Made by a program: the position numbers and the translations under genes. From Stereum hirsutum FP-91666 SS1 (lineage: Eukaryota > Basidiomycota > Agaricomycetes > Russulales > Stereaceae), in assembly GCF_000264905.1 (NCBI RefSeq), contig NW_006763149.1:1073377-1137376 (forward strand): a stretch of 64,000 bases of DNA. The letters are read 5' to 3'. Of this stretch, positions 48,401 to 61,800 are shown one piece after another (within the stretch, counting starts at the first letter, position 1; every line of letters begins with the position of its first letter). The notes under the pieces were generated by a model. That model searched no databases. It worked only from the letters and a program-made list of their open reading frames with translations, and was not told the origin of the DNA.

Positions 48401-51400
48401 TTTTGGGATAAGATGCGATTTGAGTCCTTCGTTGAGTTTACCGCACAGATCAGCGTGCCAGAGCGGGAAAGGCCGATGTAGACTGTTGTCGCTGGAGTCG
48501 AAGATGAGGAAGTAGTGGAAGTGGTGCGTTCGACTTGGTCGCATTGTGTGCCTAGGTCTGCGACGAGGTTGAGTGCGAGGGCGTTTGGTTCGCTCGTTAC
48601 TATAATCAGTGAATGAAGAGGTAAAAATTGTCGAAGTCGATTATGTTAGGCATGTATCCGTCTCGAATGAAGAGAACTCACGATCGAATACCGCTCCTTT
48701 CTTGTCATGCACTGCAAGCGCCCCATCAGCACCCTCTGCTACTTGAACAAACCTCCACCCAGGACCATCCAACGACAACTTCTTTTCCTCTATCTCATCC
48801 ACCTTCACTTCCTCATCATTCCCACCAGCATTGAAATCCACCTTCAAGATCTTCACTACGTCCTTCCCAGCAGCCATATCACATCCTAGTACCCCGACTC
48901 TCCATCCCGTCCCATCCTGATGCCTCACAACGACAGCCTCCCGCCATCCAACGTTTTCTCCACCTTCCTCTCCCGCCGACCCCCTCCAGACCAACACCGG
49001 CCTAGCAACCTTTCCCCTTCCAGGCCCCACCCTCGTCCCCAACTCCGACATCTCGATCTCCCCACCACCCCAGAGCACAGCTAAGACCTCGCTCGTCCGC
49101 TCGCCCATTGCAACCCCTGCGTTCGTTGCTGTAACTGCTCCCGAAAACTCCTTCGACCCGGGGACGAGACATATATGCGCCGGCGTCCTCCTCCTCTCCA
49201 TCCTAGTCTTGGACGCTAGCGATGACGATGGCCGTGCAGACAAATCGAACGTAAATCCAGCCATGGGCGGCGGGACGTTCATACTCCTAAACGGCGTCAA
49301 CAATATATTGGTGCCGTCGATGACTGCGACGGTGCCTGTGTCGTGCGGGGGTGCGAGGGGTGAGGCGCATGTTGTGAGGGTGTATGAGTGATATATTATT
49401 TGGTCTGTTGGGAGACATTGGAAGTAGTGAGTGAGTTTCGTGGACATGTAAGTGGGGTAGAGGGGTGAGACGTACCGGCAGTAGTCAATATAAGTTCGAG
49501 TGGTCGTTCGGGATGCCATCGCACCGAAGTGAAACGACCTTTTCGAGATGTAGGCGATGTTGCAGAGTCGGCGGATGGTGGCGGTGGCGGAGCGGCAATC
49601 TCGTGTTTGAGGTACCTGTACATGATGATGTACGCACACATGCATAATGAGTACGGATATCAGGTGGTGGAACAGATGTTTGGTTGAGCCGGGGCAGAGT
49701 GAGACATACCAATGATAATTCCCAATCGTCCACAACTGGACTAACAACCCGTTCGCATCAGCACATAATTTCCTCTCTCACTTCAAAGTAGAGAGAGCAC
49801 TCACAAACATCGCCCTCGCCACCCTCCACCCAAATCCCCAAGACACCCCCATCCCCACTCCAACTCACCTCCCTTACTCTATACCCCCACCTCATCCCCT
49901 TCCCACCATTCACATTGACATTCAACCCCTTCACGCCCTCCGCACCCCCCAAGCGCTCCCACTCCCTAATCCCAAACTCGCCATGCCTGAGCCCATTTCT
50001 CTCCAAAAACACAACATCATGCCTCCCCTCCCTTCCACTCGCCAATCCCTCCACTTTCGACTCCTCACCACCCTGACCCGCATGCTGCGGCGCGAACCTC
50101 TGCGTGCTCACGATCAGCCCACCCGCGCCCGCAGGTCTCCACGCCACATTGTGTTCCATCCCCGCTACGGGCTCTGACGTACTCTGGAGGACGCCGTCGC
50201 GGTTGTAGACCCGTAGGACTCGTCTCCTGAGCCTGTTTTCGGGGGATGATGTGGGAGGGGGAGCGGGGGTGAGCGACGAGACGACGAAGTAGGCTCCGTC
50301 GGCGCGCCAGGATATATGTGGGAGGTTGTCGTCGTCTGGGGAAGAACCGATTCCCGGGAGGGAGTGGGTTTGTGTTTGTGTTTGTGTTTGATTTGGGGCT
50401 GAGGTGGAGTTGGAGAGAGGGGAGGAGGATTGAGCGGCTGCTTTTCCGAGCGAGCCGTGGAATTGGGTTTGTTTGGAGCCCCAGCCGAGGTTTATGGGCG
50501 TGTCTGATGAAGAGAAAATGTGTTAGAACGACAAATGTAGAAGTGAAGGAGTGAGCAGGATCGTGAGGAGGGCTTTGAAGGACGGATGGAATGTGGAGAC
50601 GAGAAAAGAAGACGGAGAAGACGTACCTTCGCCGAAGTCGGAGGTGTGAAGCGGAGATTCATGCAGAGGGTCGAACGTCGATGTCATAAGTACGAGCTTG
50701 TTCTCCCCTGTTCAACCGTCAGGTCATGCCAAAGTTAGCAAGGGCCATAGAAGATTGTTATCCAGCAAATTGCACGCAGACCTACCGGTGACGAGGGTGA
50801 GTAGAGACGAATCAGGACTCCATTCTGCAGAGAGGATGCCGTCTTCAACGGAGCCAACCACCTCAAACTGCATGATAGAGTAAGGAATTCAGAATGTTAG
50901 CTTGTTCTAAGAGCTGTCGGACATGAAGATGTGGCAGGTTTGCAGGTGAGTCAGTGACGGGCAAATGTTGTATCACCGACTCCGGAGAACATGCTTGGGT
51001 TCGGTAAAGACTTGTGTGGCGTCGTAAGGGCCACACCATTCTTTTAGGTGCATTCGATCGTTTTTTGGTGCCCACATCACTCGTAACATCGCAGAGAACG
51101 AAAACCAATTCAGAATCTGATGTTTAGATTCCCGAACGCACCTCCGGAGTTGGATCATCCATCGGCAATGTCGCAATATCTCCTCCTCTCGAGACCAGCA
51201 CGAGCTGTCTCTCATCCAACAGTGGAAATATTGAGACCACCTGCGGCGTAGCATCCGGGACGGAGTGATTCTTTGGAGTTGTCAAAGACGATACAAGTGT
51301 CGCAGGAGACGAGGTCTGCGTATTCATAGAACGAGGATATCGAAAATATTTGAGTGTTTCGCAAGTCGAGGGTGGAGAATGAACGCACTTGATCGTCCAG

Positions 51401-51574
51401 GCCTATAGCGTCGATCTTCCAAACATCGACTACTACATTCGCATCTCCATTGATCCTTTCAGATGTCATCCATAGCGTTCCATTGTCGGTGTCGAGGACT
51501 GTAGAGGTGATGCTGCCAGAGTTGAGGTCGCCGAACGTGCGTACACTCGTTTCAGCGAGCGCGAGATTGCGCAT
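45429..51574 (-). CDS. ELP1: Elongator complex subunit Elp1 (IKI3 family)
   Basis: A long gene of roughly 18 exons for the scaffold subunit of Elongator, which modifies wobble uridines of tRNA (cm5U/mcm5U route) in the cytosol. The N-terminal WD40 part starts MRNLALAETSVRTFG at 51574, continues with FPLLDERQLVLVSRGGDIATL and GSVEDGILSAEWSPD, and runs through long exons to about 48600. The C-terminal alpha-helical TPR part contains NVLVDHDPEKFRERLGSFL, VEDPTLVEEAVKYIIFLVD, DPREYLPFLRELRALEKYYQ, HRLYELGLELWNG and EATESAKAMIAYEKALQWRE. The tRNA-contacting basic signature RSKRKMERKVGSGRKGTVDE, followed by EYLLKSI, is intact near 45900. A run of Gln-Thr dipeptides (QTQTQTQT near 50370) lies in a WD40 loop. 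I did not fix every junction, but each segment is open and ordered, so the gene looks functional. Confidence 0.93.
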
Positions 51575-51753
51575 GGTGCCACAGACAGTATACCACTAGC
51601 ACAGAGGCCGGCAAGTATATCTCTCTAAGAAACAAGGCAGAGGATGTTCTGAAAGCAAGTAAACAGAAGACACAAGATTTTGTGGCCCTCAAAGTGGAGG
51701 ACGAATGAAGCTTGGAGGATTTCTGAGATCTAATCTAATCTAAGTCTACATCC

Positions 51754-51759
51754 CACGTG
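51754..51759. promoter_or_regulatory. CACGTG E-box in the ELP1/EFG1 bidirectional promoter
   Basis: A palindromic CACGTG lies about midway in the 362-bp region (51575-51936) between the two divergent start codons. It is the standard site of bHLH factors. A chance occurrence is possible. Confidence 0.4.
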
Positions 51760-51936
51760 GTTATTATCTGTACGCTTCCTTTTCCGATCTAGAATTTGTC
51801 GATCTCTTTTTCAACTCTTCTTCCGTCCGCCTTCGCCACAAACTTGTCGGTTTTCAGAGCTGTTGTTTCTTTTAGCACTCTAAAGCGTACCTTGAATAGC
51901 TAAGGTGCCTTTTGTCTCTTTATCTGCTGCCCCAGT

Positions 51937-53266
51937 ATGAACGGCGAACCATCCACATCCTCCAAACGTTCTCGTCCAAATGACAATAAAAAGGACGGCA
52001 AACGTCCTTACAGACACCACAACCAACAACCGAAAGATGACGCTGGAGCTACTGGGATATCTAAGCTCAAAGCTTCACTGCGCCAGACGCGGAGATTGCT
52101 CGCCAAGGTACGTCCCTATAGGCTATACTTCTCGATGTAACTACCAATGCTGACATTTGTCACATTTGTGTTATCATACATTGTTCTGTGTTGCACCTAT
52201 CAGGATACCCTCGCACCTAACGTCCGTGTGCAAACCGAGCGTCGGCTCAAGTCCCTGGAGGGTGACCTCGCACGCGCAGAGCTAGCGTCAAAAGAGAGGA
52301 CTATGGCGGTCAAGTATCATCGCGTCAAGTTCTTCGGTGCGTCTCTTTCTTTTGACCGTACCCCATCGCGGTGTCTGACTCTCTTTGTGTGCGAATTTCT
52401 CGTCAGACCGTCAAAAACTAACCCGCAAGATTCGGCAAATCAAAAAACAACTGTCCGATCCCTCGCTCACCTCCAAAAAAGAACGCAAGAACCTCGAGGA
52501 GACTCTATTCTCGTTACGCGTAGACCTAAACTATGTCCTCGTACGTCCCTTCCTATCCAACAACTCCAATCGTTGACTTGGGCGACGTTTGCTGATATTC
52601 AAATCGTCAATGGCATAGCACTACCCAAAACTCGAAAAATACATCTCGCTCTTCCCACCAGAGGCTCGATCCTCCTCCGACCCATCTTCGTCGTCGACCA
52701 CTCCTCTACCAATTCCGCCTCCGGAAGATCTCTCAAACGCGAGCGAAACGGACAAGAAGAGGGAGGAGTTGAGAGAGGAGATTCGGCGAATGATGCATGA
52801 GGGGGGTGATGGGGTTAGTTTGATGCCGGAGGAGGAGAGGGAAGGTGGTGCGAAAGGTGGGAAGAAGGAGGCGAATGGGAAGAAGGACGGGAAGAGCAAG
52901 GTGGATGGGAAGAAGAAGCTGGAGGATGAGAGCGAGGGAAGCGAGGAGGAGAGCGAGGAGGACGACGATGAAGACGTCGAGATGGACGAACCGGATGTGA
53001 GCGAAGGTGAAGGTGATAGTGAGGAGGAGGATATCCGACCAAAGAAGAAATCCAAATCGGATCATCCAAAATCGACGAAACCTCCACCTCAGTCCACCAC
53101 GTCCTCGTCGGAAAAGAAGAACAATCCAGCGTCGAAAGTATCCAAGGACAAGCCGAAACACGAGTCAAAGTCAAAATCGAAGGCAGACTCCAAACCGTCG
53201 AAGGCGAAGGCCGTATCAAAACCTGTGGAGGAGAAGGACGATTTCTTCATGGATGATTCTGAATAA
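51937..53266 (+). CDS. EFG1: rRNA-processing protein Efg1
   Basis: A 361-residue nucleolar protein needed for 40S pre-rRNA processing. Exons: 51937-52107, 52204-52336, 52407-52540, 52619-53266. The conserved core is helical and basic: ISKLKASLRQTRRLLAKDTL, APNVRVQTERRLKSLEGDL, DRQKLTRKIRQIKKQL and HYPKLEKYISLFP. These match the Efg1 order. The remaining 190 residues are low-complexity: a Gly/Lys tract, an acidic run (EESEEDDDEDVEMDE) and a Lys/Ser tail ending DDFFMDDSE, common in nucleolar proteins. It shares its promoter with ELP1. Confidence 0.88.
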
Positions 53267-53894
53267 GCTCCTACTTTGATCTGACTGTCTCCCGTACTGC
53301 GAAGGGCATATCGTTCCATGTTGACCAACCAGTAATATAATGTACTACATCGAGAAAGTGTTGTTGGGTACGATGTTGGGGCTGTCATTGGCGTGGTCAG
53401 GCGCCAACCTCTCGGTTCTAGGTTACGCCACCGTGGCACAAACACTGAACACCATCCTCACCTCAGCCTTGCTCCGTGCTACCCCACCTTGGCTTCATCG
53501 GTTCTGTCGACGAAGATATACACGGGTTTAATCCACTACGTCTCTTGACTTTCACTAGAAGTATACTTCCAGACATAAAGGGGCAAGTAGATAAATAGCA
53601 CCCCGAGAGGGTGGGGGAAACCGCATGAGGGAGTCATATATAGCGCTCAGAAAATCGGACTGCAAGCACGTCATTAGAAGACACCAGAAAGACGAGGAAC
53701 AAATACAGTATCGGGAAGGTCGCGACATAACTAGCCACTGAGTAAGGGCCTTTCCGCCCAGCACAATCATAACAGAAACCGTCCGTACAAACTTTGCTTC
53801 ATAGACAAGGAATAATCCAAACCAGATCTGGGACATCAGGTGGTGAGTGTCATTATGCCGGTGAAAAAACGGGCTGCAATGTGCATACCTGGTC
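53267..53894. other. 3' spacer after EFG1
   Basis: Short frames on both strands (53340-53531 plus, 53555-53974 minus). None joins the neighbouring genes convincingly except the last exon of the minus-strand gene, which ends at 53895. Confidence 0.5.
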
Positions 53895-56800
53895 CTAATC
53901 ATGACCTCGCCCTCCTTGAAGGTAGAAGGAGACGAGTAGGGCGAGGGCCACTCCAAGAATGAAGGTGATTGCACTTGTCACCGCAGGCGTGGGATACGGT
54001 ATAACAAGCAGTGCTTCCACTGGACGTGTTCCTGCCGGGGCCTGAGGAGGAGATATCGTACGAGCTAGACACGATTCATGTGACGGAGTAAGCTCGACTG
54101 TGAGATGGACTATGAGTGCATGATAGACTGACCAGAGACGACTGAAGAGTTATGGTCGGGTTCGTTTGAGATTTCTGGATGAGGCTCCGAAGGCAATGTC
54201 GAAGAAGGCGCTGCAAAGACAACAAATTCTCAGCAAGGCCAGGAGAAGAGACGAGATCATTCGCTGACATTCCGCGGCCGATTCCATATGAGCTAGTTCC
54301 GCGTCGTCATCGACCATAGATATCGATTCAGCATAACTAAGCGTAGGGTTGACAGTAGACGAAGACGAGAAGTCATCGGAAACTTCAACTACTCTAGCTG
54401 ACGACGTGGAATTCAGAGAAGTCGAGTGATCTGAATATGGTGACGCAGACCTACAAAAATTCAGAGCGGCTAGTGCCTCAGTATCGATCTCGATGGGTGG
54501 ATATCCCATGAATTCAGCGACCTCGCGAGTGTCTGGATTGAACCCGAGGCGTTGGTGTACTTCACGGATGAGATCATAATGGTACTGCTTCCACTTGGCG
54601 GAATATTGGCAGTAGGCCTTCAGTGTAAGATCCTGGAGTGTGGAGCCAAATTGAGCGAAGTGCATGTCCACTTCTTCATCGCTCAAGCGCTGATCGCCTT
54701 CGGGATCCCATGCCCAGAACATCCCGGGAAAGCAGAGCTGATGTTTTGCTGGGGAAACGACGAGATCTTGTAAGAAGATGTACACTGGGCTGTCATTGAA
54801 CGGCGGAACGTCAGCCATAAACGTGTTTTGAAGGCAGTAGGCAAAGTCCTGATCCCATGGCGCGACTGGGAGGTATGGCCGGCAGTCAAGAGTGAAATAA
54901 CATTCGCGCACTGATTATTTTAACACGTCAGTTTTCAAAAAATCATCAGTGTGTGGATCAAGTCTGAATACCCACGGAGTTCAAACTCCGCCAAGGACTT
55001 GAAAGGGGAGTGTGCTGCTAACAAATGATGGGCCTGCGCCCACCAGATCTCGAGAAAGCTCGGGTTTAAATGAATACACTCAGACCGGAATGGCCAGTGA
55101 AAATTCCAGAGTTCTGGGTCCAATCGCCACCTAGTCGTAAAGTGTAGAGGTAGCGATGAGGCACATCTCGCCTCATCAAAACGGAAGGGACGAACCTCGT
55201 ACAACACGTACCATCGTTCAATACTAATCGTTGCAAAGGCGCGCAGGTGTTTGTTTGAACCCATTGGACTGTTGAATCAGCTATTGTGGACATTGGGAGA
55301 TGGCCCACAGACACAACCCTCGGGAAGCTTTCCGACGATGCCGCAACTTGAAGATCGCCTACAAAGGGCTGTAGGGCGTAGGAAACTCCGACTCTTGCCC
55401 CTTGACCCAAGACTGAGATCGAAGGACGGAAATATTCACGGTTAACTTCGTAATGGGTGTGGGAAATGATTGCATAAAGCCTATGCAGAAGGAAACGCTT
55501 AGTGCTCTCCAAAGACCTATCACCTATTCTTACCCGTGTATAGACGTCCTCGAGGACAGCCCATAACGATATTGAATCGGAGGAAAGGGCGTCGATATCG
55601 TCGTTGACTCTCACATTGACCCATTCCGACTCGAATAGAACACGTCTTGGATTCAATATATCTCGCCTTTGTCGTGTGACACTATTGTCTTGAATCACGA
55701 GGCCAGTCTCATATCTCATATCATAACCAGATGTCGAGGTTGAGAGAATTTCCGTGATGCGGAGTGAGTGAGTCCTGGAACAGACTTGGGGCTTGCCAGA
55801 AAGCTGAACAGACAAAGGAAAAGGTGTGAGCTGGGCCATTCTGCCGAGTGCCGACCGCGAAACACGCACGCAGTCCGAAGACAAAGTTGCATTTAGGTAT
55901 CGCTCTGCTAACTAGTGAAGAAGACGTCAGTCCTCACATCACGTAAATTCCTCGGAACGTACCAGCAGATCAAGTCGCTGGAAAGGCATGAATAGTCTAG
56001 TCAAACGCGCTTAGATGAAAAGGAGTACTAACAAACTGCGACTCGAACAGGAACTGCTCCATTGCCGACGAATTCCTGAGGATTGCACGGTGCTCATCCA
56101 GCGTATGCGTTGTATCTATGTTGTTTCAGATAATGATTGATCTAAGCTGGGCGACAATGGCGTACCTCCATGAAGAATGATAGCAGGGAACTCCGCGGAA
56201 CGTGATATACCAAATACCTGAGGAAGGTTTGGATGGCTACGCAAGTGAGCGATGGCAGATTGCGTCTGAAAAGCATAGTATAACATACCTAAGCTCCGCG
56301 TACCGTGCGAGGTCTTCGAGCAGTTTCTGCCGCTGTAGTCAATACGCCGTCAACGAATGAGAAATTGCGTAAACACGTACGGCTCTATGCTCCGTTTTGT
56401 AAACCCGTACCGTCTTTCTTTCACAGTTCCCCATGACACTAGCAATATACTCGGTGTACACCGTAGAATGAGATGTGCGAAAGCTGCGCTTCAAAGGTTC
56501 CCCATAGCGGAGGATTTTGCGTTGACGTTTCGAGAGCTTCCCCGACCGATTGATTATAGCATCAACCTCTCGGGAGACAATCGTCACAGTTGATTGTTTC
56601 ACTTGTCGAAGTAGGTGGACATCTCCTTTCCGTATGAGACGGAACTTTTCGTTCACCATCAAGTGAATTAGTATCGAAGGCAGAAAACAAGACGCTAACT
56701 TACCTCTCCGTCATAGATTTGGTTACTCTTCGTGCTCTCGGCGATTTGTGTTGAGACGTCCGCGAATCCTCCTTCAACAGAGACATGCAATGCAGTGACT

Positions 56801-57539
56801 TGATCGCTGACACGCGACGAGTGGAGACGAGTGCCTAAAGTAGCTGCCAGCTGAAAGAAGTACAACTTCATCATGAAGGACGAGGAGCAAGGTAGGGAAT
56901 AGATGCCATACCATCAGTTTACTTCGCAAGTCGACAACACGCTGCTTGTACGTCGCAATCTTCTCAGCGATCGAGTTGGACTTTAGATACTGCTTCAGGC
57001 GTCCACGATCACTTCCTGTCATGGTTTCCAAGTCGCTGAGAATACCCTCCAGGTCGCTGTACCAAGTAAATAAGCGTGAATAGACGAGAGGATACAGATG
57101 TAGAACTAGGACGACTCACTACGTGAAATTGATGCACATCTGCTGAAAATCGAGCACCGAAGCACTTTCAGCCTTCGCTGTGACTGCGTGGACGGCCTGT
57201 ATGAACTCCACAATTGCTTCTGTGAGCTCCTTCAAATCCCTGCCATTTTTCCCGCATTTCTTTCAGCGCAGCGTTTCGGCATCAGCGGATATTTATAGCA
57301 CACAGAGCAGAGGCAATTACCTGGACCATTTCTAAGAACTTGACTACGAGGCTCGCCGCAGGACTGATCCATGCAATGGGTGTGATTTGAGCTGCCGTCG
57401 AGATGAGATTCGCAGCGTCGATGGCTCGTCCGAGCCAGTCGTCGGCTCTCGATGTTGAAGGAGGAGGGCGAGCGCGATGCTGAGGAGAAGATGATTCGGT
57501 GATTCCGATCGCAGGTCTCGGAGGGCCTTGAGCTGTCAT
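53895..57539 (-). CDS. MLKL-like helical domain plus degenerate kinase-like protein with C-terminal membrane anchor
   Basis: A gene of over ten exons. The first seven read 57321-57539, 57123-57259, 56912-57056, 56704-56850, 56381-56644, 56289-56332, then the exon with HPNLPQVFGISRS. The N-terminal 200 residues (WLGRAIDAANLISTAAQ, DLKELTEAIVEFIQAVHAV, SIAEKIATYKQRVVDLRSKL) form a helical bundle resembling the MLKL-type four-helix domain common in agaricomycetes. Next comes a kinase-N-lobe-like part: FRLIRKGDVHLL, CERKTVRVYKTE (the usual beta-3 Lys replaced by Arg), LEDLARYAELRHPNLPQVFG. I see no HRD or DFG. A lineage-typical C-terminal region follows (WAWDPEGDQRLSDEEVDMHF, LGFNPDTREVAEFMGYPP), then a Ser-rich linker and a final membrane segment (SAITFILGVALALLVSFYL) with the stop at 53895-53897. 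A role in signalling or regulated cell death is inference. Confidence 0.72.
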
Positions 57540-58832
57540 GGTGCAGTAGTGGAGGTAACACGAAACTGGTTCTACTATGAGAGATGTAGGGGATGCAAAG
57601 AGAGCGGAAGGCTTGGGGGATTGCGCTGGAGTATGCTTTAAAGAGACGCGCCTGGGATCCTTACATCAGGGAGCTGTGCATGAATACGCGCCGAAAACTG
57701 ACACGGGGTGCACAGGCCAGCTCAGCTATATATGGACCTCCAAAGACGCTGGTAAAGAACGATTGGTCTGAGAAATGTTACTCAGGCCTTTATTGGTGCC
57801 ACACTATGTGTGGCCCAGCCCAGTCATTTTAATGGACTTTGGCCTGCCGACCAAGCGTGGAACTTTTCACCTTGCTACACCTTACTGCGCCATCTTTTCT
57901 GGTCCGCTTCGCCATATGGGTTTCTCGACGTTTCGCGCCACCTTTCAAAACGCTTGACATTGGTATACTGGCGGTGAACAAGTCGTCTGCTGAGCCCACC
58001 ATATGCAAATCAAGTCTTGTACGGAGGACGTACCTCAGCACTTGAAACCGGTCACTGCTGGCCACATGTCCTCCCATATCAGAAAGCTCCCCACTCTGTC
58101 TCGTCTACTATGGATCAAAACTGAATATGGCCGGCGAGCCTGAGGGCGTTGATAGAAGAGGTGGGTCATTGATAAACTTTCCTATTCGATAGAAAGATGC
58201 CCAAAAACCTGAAAAATCATCAACATAGGGGCGTTTAGGAAATTCGAGAAGCTCTGGGTAATCTGAGGGCAGCTTTCCGTGAGTTCTGGTGATCACTGGA
58301 GGGTCAGCAGCCAGGTCCGGTTGAAGGGTCACTGGTTGCAATGCTTGGCTAGCACAATCTGGGATACTTAATCTTGGACAAAACGATCGCACTTGTAGGA
58401 ATCAAAAAGAACCCATTCGAAACGATGGTGAGTAGAGGAAAAGGTGAAGTTGAGGAGCGACGCGACAGTGGCGACTCTTGTCTGAAGAGTACTATCAGGC
58501 TCACAGTCAACTCACAGTCGACTGAAGAATCGACTCGGAGAGTGTGTGGGGAACGAGCGATGATCCACGGTCCGTGCGGAACGGAACGCGCTCGTTCACG
58601 CAATTTCCCGATGAAGACAAGTTCAATGGAGTAAGATGGCGGGAGAACCGCGTCGCAACCTCGACCTTTCAGCTCTGTTCCGCTTCTCCATCTCTTTTGC
58701 AACGACCACCACCACATACTCTCGACTTTTTAGTCTGCCTCTGGCATCACTGGCTGCTCACGACATTCTTGACGCTTCTTTACACCACCGGACACAACTG
58801 GCTGGTCATTGACCCGCTGCCTCGAGATCCTC
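57540..58832. other. Spacer, 1.3 kb
   Basis: A minus-strand frame at 58108-58392 (PSDYPELLEFPKRPYVDDF) looks partly protein-like but has no partner exons I can join. Nothing else was recognised. Confidence 0.4.
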
Positions 58833-61800
58833 ATGAGCAACAGCTCCCCGACGGCTTTTCTTCTGTGGTCTATCCTTTCAGCGCTTGTGAGCATCATGGA
58901 ACGACCCTGAGTCTTTCCAAGACTAACATACTTCAACTGTCTCGTTGTTTCTGCGCATGCATTTCCTTCAGTTCCTCATTTTCTTGGTATACCACATCTG
59001 GAGTTACGACAAGTTTCAATGTGTTAGGTGGAATGGAGGGAGGCAACCGGGTGCCTTCAAACGCATCATGACCGTGAGTCACTTCTGTCGGAAATTCTCT
59101 AGAGGTGCCATCTCACTTCATCAACTTCTTCGCCTCTCCACCAGTATTCATACCTCATGACTGTGCCATTACTGCTCGTATTTGCCACCGGCTTGACTGT
59201 GCTAAAATACCAGGAAGGTCAGTGTGTCTCCCGGGCAGATCTAGCAATTCGATTAATCACACTTGACGACAATTCGTTACCGTGTCTGTTTGCAATATCC
59301 AACGCCGTTCCGCAGGCTTTGTGGGAACATCAACGACGGTGGCTACTAGTCAGTTGATTCATTTTCATTCGCATCACCCGTTCTTCTGCTGACACCGAAA
59401 TGCGTAATGTGTCTCGGCAAAGTCATACCGAAGCCTGTGGATATGTGGCAATCGGGACACCGCTCAATGATTCTCCCGTTGTTCTTCGTGTTCAGTTTTG
59501 CTTGGGCGTTAGAACTGTAAGTCCACTTTTCGTCTGGTCAGCATGACTTGCGTGTGGGTCGTTTCAATCTCTTCCACTATCGTTCGGTTGTTGAAGATAG
59601 AACCGAACGTAGACGGCGATGTGTTTAGCCATCGTTGTAAGACTCTAAGCTTGAGCGGTGTTGCTCATTAGGTTGTACATCATCCCCATCCACATCCCAA
59701 CACGCGCATGCCGAGCATCCCGACGGATTGTGAGACCACCTTCTTAATTATGATTATGCGCTAATATGAGTTTGTTTCTGACTGCAAAGCATCACGCACT
59801 TCGAGGGTGAGCACAAGAGCGTTATCGTCTCATTGACCGGCTCCTGCGCTGAAAGTCATGTCATCCACAGAGCTTGCCTTCTGGCTATTCTTGCTGGATC
59901 AAGGACCGAGTAAACGAGAGTGGTTCACGAGCTGGGAATATAGGATGTGGTACTGCGGTGAGCCCGCCGCTTTCTTCCACCATCAAGTTTAGATGAATTG
60001 ATCTGCCCGTTCAGGATGCGTCGTTGCCTTCTTGGGCATGCCAATTACAGCACTCGCTGCTCGGCATGATTTGGACAAGGTATGTATAGTCACAGCCTTC
60101 ACATGACCATGTAAGAGCTGCTGCCGCTCACTCACCCGTTGCGGCCGTGGTATATGTTTGTCCTTTCATCCTCGACGCCCGCAGATCGACGCCTGGATCT
60201 TTCTTGTAGGATCATTGGGGTCAACCGTAACAAATGTCACCTTTGTTTATGTGTTGATACGTTTTCCTGCTTTTCTACGTCATGTCAAAGCCGAGGGTGC
60301 GCAGCCTGATGTTGTCGTTCGGTTGTCCACGTTCTTTGAATTAAACGTGCGTGTTCTTTCGCTCTCCTCGAAACGTGTGATGCCGGGCACCATACTGATA
60401 CGGGAAACCTCTCGTACGTCTACGGCTTTGTAGCTCATCCGCGTCATCTTCCGATTCGCTACGGGGCTGTCCTTGTTGATCCTCGCATCAGACGGGATTC
60501 GGACGATCCATCCCGTGAACAACAGCTTGTGAGCCTTCTTTCTCCTTTTTTTAAAAAATACGGTCTCATCGTACATTCGCGTATCAACATCATCAACAAT
60601 TTAGGTTTTGGTCAGGTATGTTGTTTCCAGTGGGGCACTTTGATCTCTGACTGCGTTCTCCCTGCCATCACGAAATGTTGACTAATCACTTTCCATAGAT
60701 TTCCTGCTCTCCATAGCTGCTGTTGGTCAAATTGTTTCGTCTACGATAACCCTTCTTGTACGTTCTTCGTTCTCTTTCTACAACACGACCGCATCACATG
60801 CCCACAAAATACAGATTTTCTTCCCCCGTTCCCTCGCTTCGGAAGCAGGCTATCACGCCAAAGCTCCATCAGCATCCAGCCATATCGGTTCAACCCAGCC
60901 GTATACCATTCCCGACGAAGACCATCAAATCGTCTCTTACGCCATCGATGTTCAATCCTTTCCCACCGACGCTTCATCACCAAAATCTCTGGCACCGACG
61001 TCCCTCATCCAATCACCCATCTACTCACCCACTCCGACTCCTGTCCCTCCCGGAAGTCAAGCGAGCACACCTGTTGTTTCTACCTCCACACCACCGTTCC
61101 ATACGTCTACGCCGCTGAGTGGATCACATCATGACCACGATGTACGCCAAGTATCTACGCCTCGCAGTCCACAAAACCAAGACTCGCCGAGTACCAGCAT
61201 CAACGAACTCTCCGATCATGGACATGTCGCTCGACACCTACATTTAGTCATTGGAGACGCTAGCGACCACCCAGACTATGTTCTAAGAGAGCAGAATGAG
61301 GATCATGATCGTGATGTGGACCATGACGAACCGGTACCAGGATATAGTGCTCCGTATCACGAACACGCACAACTTCCAGCTCCCTATCATTTCGCCGGGA
61401 ATCATTCTCAGGGTAGGAGTGGGAATGCACCAGTGGGTCCGACTTCACCGCATATCTCGAGCGAGGATGGACCCACGCCGAGTCGCACTGGTCCTAATAG
61501 TACATTTGGCGCTGGAGGCATGGTGAGGAGGATTTTGAGGGAGCAACGAAGTGCTCCGATGGCTCTTTCGAGTAGGGGCGGTTCACCGAATGTGCTGCAG
61601 GGTCCTCGCATCGGAGTTGGTCCTGGGGCTGTGAACCCTCAGAGTCAGAGTGCGAGCGAGCGGGCAATTGGGCTTGCGGTGAGGGGACCGAGACCTGTGG
61701 GGGTGAGGCATGGGAGGGGAAGGAGCACGTCGAGTTTGCATCCTTATGTGAGTGTTGTTCTCTTCGCACTCCCTGAACTTGTACACTTGGGTGTGTCGTG

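Noticed and set aside
52621..53219. Long minus-strand Ser/Pro/Leu-rich frames opposite EFG1
   Set aside because: They are antisense shadows of the Lys/Glu-rich EFG1 tail.
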